Positions 43,294-56,197 of a DNA stretch of 64,000 nt are shown here, one piece after another. The notes beneath the pieces were generated by a model that worked only from the letters and a program-made list of their open reading frames with translations, was not told the origin of the DNA and ran no database searches. The stretch comes from Brucella oryzae (GTDB lineage Bacteria > Pseudomonadota > Alphaproteobacteria > Rhizobiales > Rhizobiaceae). Both the position numbers and the translations under genes were made by a program. Where the stretch lies: the NCBI GenBank assembly GCA_012103035.1, contig JAAVLL010000002.1, forward strand, positions 186,001-250,000. The letters run 5' to 3'. Position 1 is the first letter of the stretch, and every line of letters begins with the position of its first letter.

Positions 43294-44740
43294 GTGCAAA
43301 GTTCGATCGAAGAGACAATTCCGGCGGGGAATGCAGAACATAAGCCTGCGGGTTGGGGTGAGCTTCTAAGCGGCAAAATGGCCTTTATGCCTTGGCTTTG
43401 GCGGGCGGCGTCACGCTTCATGCCGTGAACATGTATATTGCCACCACAGTCATGCCGAGTGTGGTGCAGGATATTGGCGGCATGGACTTTTATGCCTGGG
43501 CCACGACGTTGTTTGTTGTTGCCTCTATCTTGGGTGCCGCGCTCACTGCACGGCTCCTGAAAAGCGCTGGCCCCGGGGCGCTTATGTGGTCGCGACCCTA
43601 TTGTTCGCAGCCGGTACACTGATTTCATCCTTGCCATCAACATGCCGGTCATGTTGGCGGGGCGGAGTGTGCAGGGGCTTGGCGGTGGGTTCCTCTACGC
43701 GCTTGCTTATGGTCTTACCCGTGTCGTGCTGCCCGAACGTCTGTGGGGGCGGGCGATAGGCCTCATTTCCGCAATGTTCGGCGTGGCAACGCTGATCGGG
43801 CCAGCAATAGGCGGCATCTTTGCCGAATATGGCGCATGGCGTGCTGCCTTCTGGTCCTTGCTGCCTGTTGCGGGTCTTTTCGCCGTGGTCGCGTTTGCGA
43901 CCTTGCCGCGCTCAGCTGGGACAAGAATGAACGCGTTTCCATTCCGGTTCTTCAGCTTATCCTGCTGACGGGCGCGGTCCTTGCCGTCTCGGCCGGCAGC
44001 CTGTCTCAGGAGACGCTATGGAAGATCGTTGGCCTGGGCGCTGCGATATTCATGATCGCCATCATCGCAGTCGTTGATCGCGACGCCAAGGCACGTCTCC
44101 TGCCGCGCCGTTCATTCAGTCTGTCGACCCCGCTGGGGGTGCTCTACCTTACGATCGCGCTTTTGATGCTCAGTATGCAGCCTGAAATCTACGTGCCTTA
44201 TCTGCTTCAGCACCTTCACGGCCAGTCTCCGCTATGGGCGGGTTATCTGGCGGCACTGATGGCTATCGGCTGGACTATCGCTTCCTTCCTGAGTTCCAAA
44301 TGGCAGGAGAAAGGTGGCGACAAGCTTGTCGTAGCAGGGCCTATTCTCGCGCTTGCCGGTCTCGTCCTGCTCGCCGTGTTTCTTCCGATCCATGGTAATG
44401 GTAACTGGTCGCTGCTCGCGCCCGTTTGCCTTGGGCTCATCCTGATCGGTTTTGGGATCGGCCTTGCCTGGCCAAGCCTTGTCACGCGCGTCTATCAGAG
44501 CGCTCCATCGACCGAGCAGGATCTTGCGGCGGGTGGAATGACGACCGTGCAGCTCTTCGCTATCGCCTTCGGAACGGCTTGCGCGGGCATGGTAGCTAAT
44601 TTTGCGGGTATTGCCGTGCCCGGCGGCGTGGAGGGGCGGCAAATGCCTCGCTCTGGCTTTCGGTGATTTTCGCGCTCGCGCCAGCAATCGCGGTTGCCGT
44701 GGCATTCAAGGTCATCCGGATTACCGGTGGAAAGGACTGA
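43294..44740 (+). CDS. MFS multidrug efflux transporter under SoxR control
   Basis: About 483 residues with about 14 membrane segments, EmrB/QacA-like (DHA2): LALAGGVTLHAVNMYIATTV, VMPSVVQDIGGMDFYAWATT, MLAGRSVQGLGGGFLYALAY. At least five one-base shifts split it: AAAA near 43377, the C/G run near 43575, one near 43630, GGG 43918-43920 and GGGG 44630-44633. GTG 43294 is preferred because GGAGG lies six bases upstream. Driven by the SoxR box at 43232 and followed three bases later by doxX. Probably exports redox-cycling toxicants. Confidence 0.84.
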
Positions 44741-44743
44741 TCG

Positions 44744-45142
44744 ATGCCGCGTCTCATTGCTGATATTCTCGAGTCCCGCGCCAGTCTTTTGCTGGCGCGG
44801 ATCGTCCTCACCTTCGTTTTCTGGTCTAGCGGTCTGGCCAAGCTCTTCGATTTCGGTGCCAATGCCGCAGAGATGGAAGGTCTTGGACTTTATCCTGGCT
44901 GGCTGTTCAACACTGCCACCCTGCTTCTGCAAATCGGCGGGTCGTTGATGATCATCCTCAACCGTGGCGCCTGGCTGGCTTGTGGTGCTCTTGCTGTCTT
45001 TACGATTTTTACTATTCCCATCGCTCATCCGTTCTGGGCGAAAGAAGGAGAAGAGGCGTTCCGGGATATGACGGTGGCACTGGAACACATATCGCTGATC
45101 GGCGGTCTCGCTATCGCCGCCATTCTATCGCGCAAGATCTAA
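44744..45142 (+). CDS. DoxX family membrane protein
   Basis: Intact, 132 residues with four membrane segments (SLLLARIVLTFVFWSSGLAK, LYPGWLFNTATLLLQIGGSL). DoxX proteins are linked to thiol-oxidation stress and detoxification in other bacteria. Its start lies three bases after the MFS stop, so it is in the SoxR-activated operon. Confidence 0.86.
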   Translation: MPRLIADILESRASLLLARIVLTFVFWSSGLAKLFDFGANAAEMEGLGLYPGWLFNTATLLLQIGGSLMIILNRGAWLACGALAVFTIFTIPIAHPFWAKEGEEAFRDMTVALEHISLIGGLAIAAILSRKI

Positions 45143-45162
45143 ATCACTAGACGCGCGGATTG

Positions 45163-45203
45163 CCCTGCCTGTACCTTGCCTGTCATCGGATCGACAGGCA
45201 GGG
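45163..45203. repeat. Inverted repeat before the SDR gene
   Basis: Perfect 10-base arms CCCTGCCTGT (45163-45172) and ACAGGCAGGG (45194-45203), 21 bases apart, in the short gap between doxX and the SDR gene. The right arm overlaps the SDR ribosome-binding site (GGGAGGG), so folding could reduce SDR translation. It lacks a T tract. Confidence 0.45.
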
Positions 45204-45213
45204 AGGGCCTCGC

Positions 45214-46043
45214 ATGGATGTGACGATCATAACGGGAGCATCGGAAGGAATAGGTGCAGAAACTGCACGGCAGATTGCCCGGCGTGACCGCGCCAATGCT
45301 GCTCTTGTGCTCGCTGCGCGTAATGTGGAAAATCTGGAAAATCTGGCCGCCGAATTGCGGCAACTGGGCAGCTCGGCCCTTGTGATACCCACCGACGTAA
45401 AGGATCGCGCTGCCTGCATCGCCCTGATCGACAAGGCGGTTTCCGCCTATGGTCGCATCGATACGCTGATTGTGAATGCGGGCATGTCGGCCCATGCCAA
45501 TTTTGCCGAGATCAAGCCGGATGATCTCGATTGGATGCATGACCTGATGGAGTTGAACTATTGGGGCAGTGTCTGGCCTATTCATGCTGCACTTCCGCAT
45601 CTTGCCGCCAGCAAGGGGCGGATCGTTGCTGTTTCTTCTGTTGCCGGGTTGATCGGTGTGCCGGGGCGCACCGCCTATAGCGGAACGAAGTTCGCCCTCT
45701 CAGGCTTCTGCGAGGCGCTTCGCGCGGAACTGACCCCAGCGGTATTTCCGTGACAATCGTCTATCCGGGTGTCGTCAAAACCGACATTCGCAAAGTCGGT
45801 TATGGTGCAAGCGGTGCCGCTCTTGGAACGAGCGGTGTGCGGGAAGATGACATGATGCCCGTCGAGGAAGCTGTGCGGTTGATGCTGGATGGCGTGGAGG
45901 CGCGCAAGCGTGAAGTGTTGATGACGCGCCAGATGCGATTCGGGCGGTGGTTGAAACTTATCGCCCCAACGCTGGTAGACCGCATGGCGCTCAAGGCGAT
46001 TAAATCGGAGTTCAGACCGAAACCGATCAAACCCGCAAGATAA
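45214..46043 (+). CDS. Short-chain dehydrogenase/reductase
   Basis: About 276 residues, classical SDR. Cofactor motif VTIITGASEGIGAETARQIA, NAG in DTLIVNAGMSAHANF, catalytic Ser and YxxxK in VSSVAGLIGVPGRTAYSGTK. A shift at GG 45731-45732 resolves with one G to TPAGISVTIVYPGVVKTDIR. The C-terminal part (VLMTRQMRFGRWLKLIAPTL) resembles membrane-associated SDRs. GGGAGGG upstream of ATG 45214. It follows doxX and may share the SoxR-activated transcript. Substrate unknown. Confidence 0.84.
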
Positions 46044-46154
46044 ACAGCGATAATCCCTGCTATTCACAGGGCTGCCAGAATGGCCCGCTCATTTTACGTT
46101 TTGCCGCCAACTACCCGTTGACGGGATTTTTACTTCAGCTACTATATATAGTGT

Positions 46155-46335
46155 TCTAGGTTCTTTCGATTCGTTGGATCGAAAGCTAAGACGAATTCGG
46201 TGCGTTTCATCCATGATGGATGCGGCAATGCCGGAGCTGCCCCGCAACTGTAAGCGGAGAGTTCTGTTCATCATGTCACTGGCTTTGGCTGGGAAGGCGG
46301 ACAGAACGTTGATCCGTGAGCCAGGAGACCTGCCT
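46155..46335 (+). ncRNA. Cobalamin (adenosylcobalamin) riboswitch upstream of nrdHIEF
   Basis: The conserved B12-box-like 3' strand GAGCCAGGAGACCTGCC lies at 46318-46334. Upstream elements include GGTGCG, ATGCCGGAGCTGCCCCGCAA and CTGTAAGCGGAGAG, the core pattern of the cobalamin aptamer. The region starts after an AT-rich promoter (TATATA around 46143). A weak terminator-like stem (CCCG TTGA CGGG then ATTTTT) lies at about 46118-46135. Genes downstream are class Ib ribonucleotide reductase. By analogy with B12-regulated RNR, high cobalamin would switch off this B12-independent enzyme. Boundaries are approximate. Confidence 0.88.
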
Positions 46336-46663
46336 TGAACGAGTACGTCCACGGGCGGGGTGTCCGGTTGGCGCGCAATTATGTGTGGCAAACTATTGCC
46401 TTGCCGATTGCTGCCCCGAACTTCCGCTTTGTTTTACGCATTACCTTAAGCAAAGCCGCTTCGCACTTTTGCTGGAAATGCTCATAACTTCGGGGTGAAG
46501 TCCATGTTCAGTCTATTCAGTTTCGGTTCCGGTCCTCCCTTCGCGGCATAGTTTGTGCGGTCAGGCTGCTTATTTGCGGCTGGCCGATCCCTGTCTTGTG
46601 TCTTTCAACGCGCATTTTGCGATGCGCGAACGGCTCTTTGCGTCCTCCCAACCAGCGAGAAAA
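46336..46663. promoter_or_regulatory. Long leader between the riboswitch and nrdH, with a second copy of the hairpin repeat
   Basis: About 330 transcribed bases without a gene. It contains repeat copy 2 at 46450-46474: arms AGCAAA and TTTGCT around a core CCGCTTCGCACTTTT (46457-46471). Another stem, CGCGCAT/ATGCGCG (about 46608-46627), sits about 40 bases before nrdH. One of these may be the expression platform of the riboswitch. No obvious Shine-Dalgarno precedes nrdH. Confidence 0.5.
46450..46474. repeat. Hairpin repeat with conserved loop core (copy 2)
   Basis: Arms AGCAAA (46450-46455) and TTTGCT (46469-46474) enclose the 15-base core CCGCTTCGCACTTTT that is also found at 26939-26953. 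The arms differ from copy 1 but still pair, so the stem is conserved by compensation. This indicates a dispersed palindromic repeat family, not chance identity. Confidence 0.66.
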
Positions 46664-46885
46664 ATGAACGTTACCGTTTACAGCAAGCCCGCCTGCGTCC
46701 AATGCACGGCCACCACCCGCGCCCTCGACCGCCAGGGTATCGAATATGAAGTCATCGATATTTCCGCCGATGCCGATGCTTTCCATCTCGTTCAGGGCAT
46801 GGGTTATCGCCAGGTGCCGGTGGTGGTCGCGGGTGAATCCCATTGGGCGGGCTTCCGGCCCGATATGATCAGCGCGCTCGCCTGA
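46664..46885 (+). CDS. nrdH: Glutaredoxin-like reductant NrdH
   Basis: Intact, 73 residues. Thioredoxin-fold reductant of class Ib ribonucleotide reductase with the CVQC active site ([20 protein letters not shown]) and the GYRQVPVVV cis-Pro region followed by [10 protein letters not shown], the substrate-binding signature of NrdH. First gene of nrdHIEF, controlled by the cobalamin riboswitch. Confidence 0.93.
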   Translation: MNVTVYSKPACVQCTATTRALDRQGIEYEVIDISADADAFHLVQGMGYRQVPVVVAGESHWAGFRPDMISALA

Positions 46886-46898
46886 GGGCTGCGGTCAC

Positions 46899-47304
46899 AT
46901 GAGCCTGATCGTCTATTTTTCCAGCCGATCGGAGAATACGCATCGGTTTGTCGAGCGGCTTGGAATGCGGTCGAACCGTATCCCGATGGACGGTTCAGGC
47001 GGATTGCAGGTGCGTGAGCCGTTCGTGCTCGTGACGCCCACATATGGTGGCGGCGGCTCCAAGGGCGCTGTCCCCAAGCCTGTGATCCGCTTCCTCAACG
47101 ACGAGAGCAACCGCTCTTTCATCCGCGGCGTGATTGCCGCGGGAAACAGCAATTTCGGCGAGGCTTTCTGTATCGCCGGCAACATTATCTCCGCCAAATG
47201 TCAGGTTCCCTATCTCTACCGCTTCGAGCTTCTGGGAACCGATGAGGACATTGGCAATGTCAAAACGGATGGAACGATTTTGGACACGGCAGACACGACC
47301 CTGA
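46899..47304 (+). CDS. nrdI: Flavodoxin-like NrdI
   Basis: About 136 residues. FMN-binding flavodoxin that generates the manganese-tyrosyl cofactor of NrdF. It starts with [18 protein letters not shown] and has [20 protein letters not shown] and [20 protein letters not shown]. Near AAAA 47261-47265 and GG 47267-47268 two bases are missing; correction ends the protein [15 protein letters not shown] at TGA 47302-47304, the expected length. Left uncorrected the frame fuses into nrdE, which is not a real fusion. Confidence 0.88.
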
Positions 47305-47393
47305 TCCGGGAGCGCGAGGCATGGCCAGCGGTGCAGGATGCGCCTCTAGCGACAACTACCAACAGCAGCACACCGTCAAAATCCTCGGACGGG

Positions 47394-49494
47394 ATGGATT
47401 ATCACGCGCTTAACGCGATGCTGAACCTCTATGATGACGAGGGAAAATCCAGCTTGATCGCGACCGGCAGGCTGCGCGGCAATATTTCCTCCAGCACGTG
47501 AACCAGAACACCGTCTTTTCCATAACTTGCGGGAAAAGCTCGATTATCTGGTGACGGAAGGTTATTACGAACAGGACGTGCTGGACCAGTATTCCTTCAA
47601 TTTCGTGCGCGATCTTTTCGACGAAGCCTATGCGAAGAAATTCCGGTTTCCGACCTTTCTCGGCGCATTCAAATATTACACCAGCTATACGCTGAAAACC
47701 TTCGACGGAAAGCGCTATCTGGAGCGCTATGAAGACCGCGTCTGCATGGTGGCGCTGGCGCTGGCACGCGGCAATGAGCAGCTTGCGCACGATCTGATGG
47801 AAGAGATCATTTCAGGCCGCTACCAGCCTGCGACGCCTACATTCCTCAATGCGGGAAAGAAACAGCGCGGCGAGCTCGTCTCGTGTTTTCTGCTGCGTGT
47901 CGAGGACAATATGGAGTCCATCGGCCGCTCCATCAATTCGGCTCTGCAATTGTCGAAACGGGGTGGCGGGGTGGCCTTGAGCCTTACCAATATTCGCGAG
48001 GCGGGCGCCCCTATCAAGCAGATCCAGAATCAGTCATCCGGCATCATTCCGGTGATGAAGCTTCTTGAGGATTCCTTTTCCTACGCCAATCAGCTCGGCG
48101 CGCGGCAAGGCGCTGGCGCTGTCTATCTGCACGCACACCACCCGGATATCATGCGTTTTCTCGACACGAAGCGGGAAAACGCCGACGAGAAAATCCGTAT
48201 CAAAACCTTGTCGCTTGGTGTGGTCATTCCGGACATTACCTTCGAACTCGCGAAGAATAACGAGGATATGTACCTCTTCTCGCCCTATGATGTGGAGCGG
48301 GTTTACGGCGTACCGCTGACCGAGATTTCGGTCACCGAAAATATCGGGAAATGGTCGATGAGGCGCGTATTACCAAGAAGAAGATCAATGCGCGCGAGTT
48401 CTTTCAGGTGCTGGCGGAAATCCAGTTCGAATCCGGTTATCCCTATATCATGTTCGAGGACACGGTGAATCGCGCCAATCCGATCGACGGACGCATCACC
48501 ATGAGCAATCTCTGTTCGGAAATCCTCCAGGTGAGTGAGGCGAGCATCTTCGGCGAAGACCTTTCCTATGATCATCTCGGCAAGGATATTTCGTGCAATC
48601 TGGGTTCGCTCAACATTGCAGCAGCAATGGACTCGCCCGATTTCGGCAAGACCATCGAGACCTCCATCCGCGCTCTGACTGCAGTTTCCGATATGAGCCA
48701 TATAGGTTCCGTGCCGTCGGTCGCCCGAGGGAATGATGAAAGCCATGCCATCGGTCTCGGCCAGATGAACCTGCATGGTTATCTCGCCCGCGAGCGGATT
48801 TACTACGGCTCGGAGGAAGGCGTCGATTTCACGAATATCTATTTTATACGGTGACCTATCACGCAATCCGCGCATCGAACCGGATTGCGATGGAAACGGG
48901 AAATCGTTCAAGGGGTTCGAGAAATCCAGATATGCGTCGGGCGAATATTTCGATAAATATACCGATCAGCTTTGGGAACCGGCGACCGAAAAGGTTCGCG
49001 AAATCTTCGAAAAGGCTGGCATTGCGATCCCGTCGCAAGACGACTGGCGCGACCTGAAAAACGCGGTGATGGAGGGCGGACTTTATAACCAGAACCTTCA
49101 GGCCGTGCCGCCGACGGGCTCCATCTCCTACATCAATCATTCAACATCCTCGATTCATCCGATCGTGTCGAAGATTGAAATCCGCAAGGAGGGCAAGATC
49201 GGTCGCGTCTACTATCCGGCAGCCTTCATGACCAATGACAATCTCGATTATTATCAGGATGCCTATGAGATCGGGCCGGAGAAGATCATCGATACTTATG
49301 CGGCGGCGACGCAGCACGTCGATCAGGGTCTGTCTCTGACATTGTTCTTCCGCGATACGGCAACCACCCGCGACATCAACCGCGCGCAGATCTACGCGTG
49401 GAAGAAGGGCATCAAGACTATCTATTACATCCGCCTGCGCCAGATGGCGCTCTCCGGCACGGAAGTGCAGGGCTGCGTTTCCTGCGCCCTCTGA
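47394..49494 (+). CDS. nrdE: Class Ib ribonucleotide reductase, catalytic subunit
   Basis: About 701 residues, reduces ribonucleoside diphosphates. N-terminus [20 protein letters not shown]; substrate and active-site Cys region [20 protein letters not shown]; radical-transfer and C-terminal redox cysteines [17 protein letters not shown]. At least five one-base homopolymer shifts are visible (AAAA near 47447, TTTT near 47515, AAAA near 48340, TTTT near 48841, GGG near 48898), each cured by one added base. The start ATG 47394 is chosen by family alignment; GACGGG precedes it closely. The number of errors in an essential-type gene is evidence that they are artefacts. Confidence 0.9.
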
Positions 49495-51744
<2,250 letters not shown>

Positions 51745-51768
51745 GCTCTGAACTTTCTGAAATCACAA

Positions 51769-51788
51769 GCGGGCTCAGGCCCGTTTTT
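51769..51788 (+). terminator. Rho-independent terminator after the M42 hydrolase gene
   Basis: CGGGC (51770-51774), loop TCAG, GCCCG (51779-51783), then TTTTT (51784-51788). A compact, textbook intrinsic terminator, 25 bases after the stop, separating the hydrolase from the ABC importer operon. Confidence 0.85.
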
Positions 51789-51884
51789 AGTCTCGCAAAA
51801 ATTAATTATGATAATTCATTGATAGTCGTTGATTTATGCCTATAAATTAGAGTCTGACGGATTTGACAAATGAAGGGGAACCCT

Positions 51885-53443
51885 ATGAGAAGGTTATTCC
51901 GTGCCGTCCTGACTGCTATGGCGCTTTCAGTCGCTGGGGCCGGCACAGTCGCGCTGGCGCAAACGCCGCCCAATGTGCTGATTGTCGGGCAGATTGCAGA
52001 GCCGCAATCGCTCGATCCGCATACAGTCACGGCCACCAATGATTTCCGCATCCTCGTCAATATTTATGACGGCCTTGTGCGCTACAAGGACGGAACGCTG
52101 GAAGTTGAACCAGCTCTGGCGGAAAGCTGGACGATTTCGGATGACGGAAAAACCTATACGTTCAAGCTGCGTCAGGGCGTAAAGTTCCATGACGGATCGG
52201 ATTTCAATGCCGAAGCCGTCAAGTTCAACTTCGACAGAATGCTGAAGGAAGATCATCCGTTTTATAACACCGGGCCATTCCGCTCTCGTTCAACTTCTCG
52301 TCCATTGATGCAGTCAATGCGCTTGACGAACACACTGTTGAATTCAAGCTGAAGGAACCTTTGCGCCGTTCCTGTCCAATCTGGCCTACCCAACCGGCCT
52401 GATCGTTTCACCGGAGGCGGTCAAGAAATACGGTAAGGAATTTGGTCGTCACCCATCAGGCACAGGTCCGTTCAAGTTCGCCGAATGGCAGTCGGGCCAG
52501 CGTGTGGTGGTCGAACGCAATCCCGATTATTGGGATAAAGCGCCAGCATTGGAAGCAATCGTGTTCCGTCCGATCACCGATGCTAATACCCGTGTCGCAG
52601 AGATGATGGCTGGCGGGCTGGATGTCATGGTGGAAGTTCCGCCGGATAATCTTGCCACTTTCAAGCAGGATGCAAATTTCGCGGTTGCCGAACAGGCAGG
52701 CCCTCATGTCTGGTTCACCATCCTGAACGCGAAAAGCGGTCCGTTCGCGGATAAGAAAGTGCGTCAGGCGGCTAACTATGCGGTCAACAAGCAGGGGCTT
52801 GTCGACAATGTTCTGCAGGGGTCCGCAACCGTCGCTGCGGGGCCGATTCCGCCAGCCTTCAACTGGGTCGAGAACAAAACCGAACCCTATCCCTATGATC
52901 CGGAAAAGGCCAAGGCGCTCCTTGCCGAAGCTGGTGCAAGCAATCCCGAGATAACGTTTTACGTAACGGAAGGCGGGTCGGGTATGCTCGATCCAATCAC
53001 CATGGGGCCGCAATACAGGCCGATCTTCAGGCTGTGGGCTTCAAGGTCAAGATTGAAACCTATGAGTGGAACACCTTCCTTGGCAGGGTCAATCCGGGAC
53101 TGGAGGGCAAGGCCGATATGGCAGAGATGGCGTGGATGACCAATGATCCGGACACGGTGCCTATCTGACGCTTCGCAGCGATGCATTGCCGGACAAGGGC
53201 GGCTTCAATTCCGGTTACTATTCCAACCCCAAAGTGGATGAGCTTCTGGAAAAGGCGCGGTCATCGACCGATCAAACCGAGCGCGGCAAGCTTTATGGCG
53301 AAGTGCAGAGCATCGTCCATGACGATGCACCATGGCTGTTCGTGGCGAACTGGAAACAGAACGCAGTCACCACTGCTGCCGTCAAGGGTTTCAAGCTGCA
53401 GCCGTCCTTCCTGCTGCATTTGAAAGACGTTACCAAGGAATAA
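51885..53443 (+). CDS. Peptide-type ABC importer, periplasmic binding protein
   Basis: Family 5 (DppA/OppA-like) binding protein of about 521 residues. Signal peptide LTAMALSVAGAGTVALAQ; family motif EPALAESWTISDDGKTYTFK, then FHDGSDFNAEAVKFNFDRML. The C-terminal lobe has EVQSIVHDDAPWLFVANWK. At least four one-base shifts (near 52275, 52355, GGGG near 53007, CC near 53160), resolved for example to KEPFAPFLSNLAYPTG and DTVPYLTLRSDALPDKGG. AAGGGG precedes ATG 51885. First gene of a five-gene importer between the M42 hydrolase and the NAGGN genes. Confidence 0.85.
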
Positions 53444-53458
53444 GCGAGGAGGGCATTC

Positions 53459-54405
53459 ATGCCAGCCTATATCCTCAAGCGACTTTTGGCCGTTGTTCCT
53501 GTGTTGCTCGGGCTCTCGATCATCGTTTTTCTTGTCATGGCAATGATCCCGGGTGACACGGCAACCGCGTTGCTCGGATCATACGCAACACCGGAAAATG
53601 TAGAGCGGATCAATCGCGATCTCGGTCTCGACAAGCCATTGCTGCAACAATACTTCATCTGGATGAGCAATCTCCTGCATGGAGATTTCGGGCGTTCCTT
53701 CGTGCTCAATCGTCCGGTGCTGGACGAGGTTTTCGAACGTTTTCAGGCTACACTCGTCCTCGCGGGCGTAGCACTGGTGCTCTGTTCTGTGTTCGGGCTG
53801 CTTGCAGGCATCGTTTCGGCAGTGCGCCAGTTCGGATGGGCGGATAGGACGATCACTTTCATCGTGCTTGCCGGAATTTCCATTCCTTCATTCTGGTTGG
53901 GACTGCTCCTGATCTATCTGTTCGCGGTTCATTGGCGCATTCTGCCAGCCTCCGGCATGTATGCCGTTTATGGCGGCGGTGACCTGAAGGATCTGCTATG
54001 GCATCTGATCCTTCCCGCCACGACGCTGGCCGTGGTGGCGGCAGGCGTGATCGCGCGTCTGACCCGCAGCGCGATGCTGGAAGTGCTTCGCCAGGACTAT
54101 ATCCGGACGGCCCGGGCCAAAGGTCTCAACGAACGTCGCGTGATTTACGGTCATGCGTTTCGCGCCGCACTGGTCAGCGTCATTCCGTTATAGGTATTCA
54201 GGCAGGTTTCGTTCTGGGTGGCGCTGTCTACATCGAGACCGTGTTCCAGTGGCCGGGTATCGGCGCCATGCTGGTGAAAGCCATTTCCACCCGCGATATT
54301 CTGCTGGTGCAGGGTGGCGTACTTGTGGTCGCCGCCAGTTATGTCCTCTTCAATCTGCTGGCTGATGTCATCCAGACCATGCTCGATCCAAGGATACGCT
54401 CATGA
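53459..54405 (+). CDS. Peptide-type ABC importer permease 1 (DppB-like)
   Basis: About 315 residues with six membrane segments: ILKRLLAVVPVLLGLSIIVF, the long periplasmic loop, then ARLTRSAMLEVLRQDYIRTA with the EAA-type loop ARAKGLNERRVIYGHAFRAA. One shift at about 54189 (SVIPL-stop to IGIQAGFVLGGAVYIETVFQ). GAGGAGGG precedes ATG 53459; its TGA overlaps the next ATG. Confidence 0.87.
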
Positions 54406-55342
54406 GCGCGCTTCCAGAAATTTCTGCCGCGCCAGTGGCTGGTCGCATGTCCTCCTGGCGTCTCCTGATGAGCAATCGTCTGGCAGCTTTCGGCCTTTTC
54501 TACTGGTCCTGATCTGCCTTGTCATTTTGCTGGCTCCGGTTCTTCCGCTTCCCGATCCCGATGCCACTTCTCCCGCAATGCGATTGAAACCCATATTCAG
54601 CGAGGGGCATCTTCTGGGAACGGATCAGCTCGGGCGCGATATATTGAGCCGTGTCATATGGGGCACGCGGGTTTCTGTGGCGGTTGGTTTTGCAGCGACG
54701 CTGATTGCAGCAATTATCGGTTCTGCTATCGGGCTTGTGGCTGGCTATGCGGGCGGACGAACCGACAACCTGATGATGCGCGGCATCGATATGCTGATGG
54801 CGTTTCCTATATTCTGCTGGCATTGGCTATCGTGGCGGTGCTTGGACCCGGTCTGATGAATGCTCTCTATGCGATTGCAGTGGTCAATATTCCGTTCTTC
54901 GCGCGTAATGTTCGCGGGGTTACGCTTGGTCTCGCGCATCGTGAGTTTATTGATGCTGCCCGGCTCTCCGGGAAAAGTCCGGTTTCGATCCTGTTAAGCG
55001 AAGTGCTGCCCAATGTGCTGCCGGTTATCGTCATTACCATGTCCACAACCGCAGGCTGGATGATCCTTGAAACGGCGGGCTTGAGCTTTCTCGGTCTTGG
55101 TGCACAGCCGCCGCAGGTGATCTCGGCTCCATGCTTGGTGAGGGACGTGCCCAACTGTTCAATGCCCCGCACGTCTCCATCGTGCCGGGCTTGATGATTT
55201 TCCTGCTGGTCATCAGTCTCAATGTATTGGGAGACGGAGTGCGTGATGTTCTCGATCCGCGATTGCGCTCGGGTGCGCTGGCGCGGCCGGGAGCGGTAAC
55301 CGATATTGCCAAGGACCGTTCATCACCCGTAATCAGGGATAG
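54402..55342 (+). CDS. Peptide-type ABC importer permease 2 (DppC-like)
   Basis: About 314 residues. N-terminal LMSNRLAAFGLFLLVLICLV, then HLLGTDQLGRDILSRVIWGT typical of DppC, and the EAA loop DAARLSGKSPVSILLSEVLP. Several one-base shifts (near 54488, 54813, 55122 and 55313). The last correction ends the protein AKGPFITRNQG at TAG 55340-55342, directly overlapping the likely start of the ATPase gene. Confidence 0.82.
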
Positions 55343-56197
55343 TGGCAACGCTCTTTCGATTGCGGGTTTGGAAACGGGCTTTGTCAATGGCGGGCATTTC
55401 ACCCCGCTGTCCGCAATGTTTCACTGGAGCTTGAACGCGGCGAATGTCTCGGTCTGATAGGGGAGAGCGGATCGGGCAAGAGCGTAACTGCTTTGTCGGT
55501 GATGGGGCTGGTGGCATCCCCACCCGGACTTATCCGCAATGGTGCGATCTATCTCGGTGACCGGGACGTTCTTGCAATGTCTGAAACCGAGTTGACGGCG
55601 GCACGGGGCGCAAGAGTTGCCTACGTGTTTCAGGACCCGCTGACGACCTTGCATCCCATGTATCCGATCGGACGGCAGGTCGAGGAAGCGATTGCAGCGC
55701 ATCGGCGGATTGGAGCCAGCGAGCGGCGGGAACAGGCGATTGCGCTTCTTGACAAGGTTGGCATTCCGGATGCTGCGGAGCGGGCTAATCACTATCCGCA
55801 CCAGCTTTCAGGTGGCCAACGCCAGCGTGTAGGCATTGCCATGGCTTTGGCCAACGATCCCGATATCATTATTGCAGATGAGCCGACCACGGCGCTCGAT
55901 GTCACCGTACAGGCGAGGATTCTCGAATTGCTGCGTGATCTCCAGCGCGAGCGCGGCATGGCTCTCCTGTTTATCACCCATGATTTTGGAGTGGTTTCGG
56001 AGATTTGCGACCGCGTGGCGGTAATGAAAGGTGGCGAGATTGTCGAGACAGGCACGACATCTGAAGTTCTTTCCAACCCGCAGCACATCTATACGAGACG
56101 CTTGATAGCCTGCGTTCCCGAACTTGGGCAGGGCGCCGGTTTCCTGGATCGTGTGGCGGGTCTCTTCAAGCGAGAACACGGAAAGGCGGCAGGATGA
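55342..56197 (+). CDS. Peptide-type ABC importer ATPase 1 (DppD-like)
   Basis: About 285 residues. Walker [22 protein letters not shown]-loop [20 protein letters not shown], signature [20 protein letters not shown], Walker [21 protein letters not shown], His switch [19 protein letters not shown]-run error near 55402 separates the start; correction gives [20 protein letters not shown]. The start is uncertain (GTG 55342 would need another base near 55350). Overlaps ATPase 2 by four bases (ATGA at 56194). Confidence 0.86.

Noticed and set aside
46899..47501. Apparent 200-residue NrdI fused to the start of NrdE
   Set aside because: Restoring one A and one G near 47261-47268 gives NrdI its normal end and leaves NrdE with its own ATG at 47394; the fusion is a product of missing bases.
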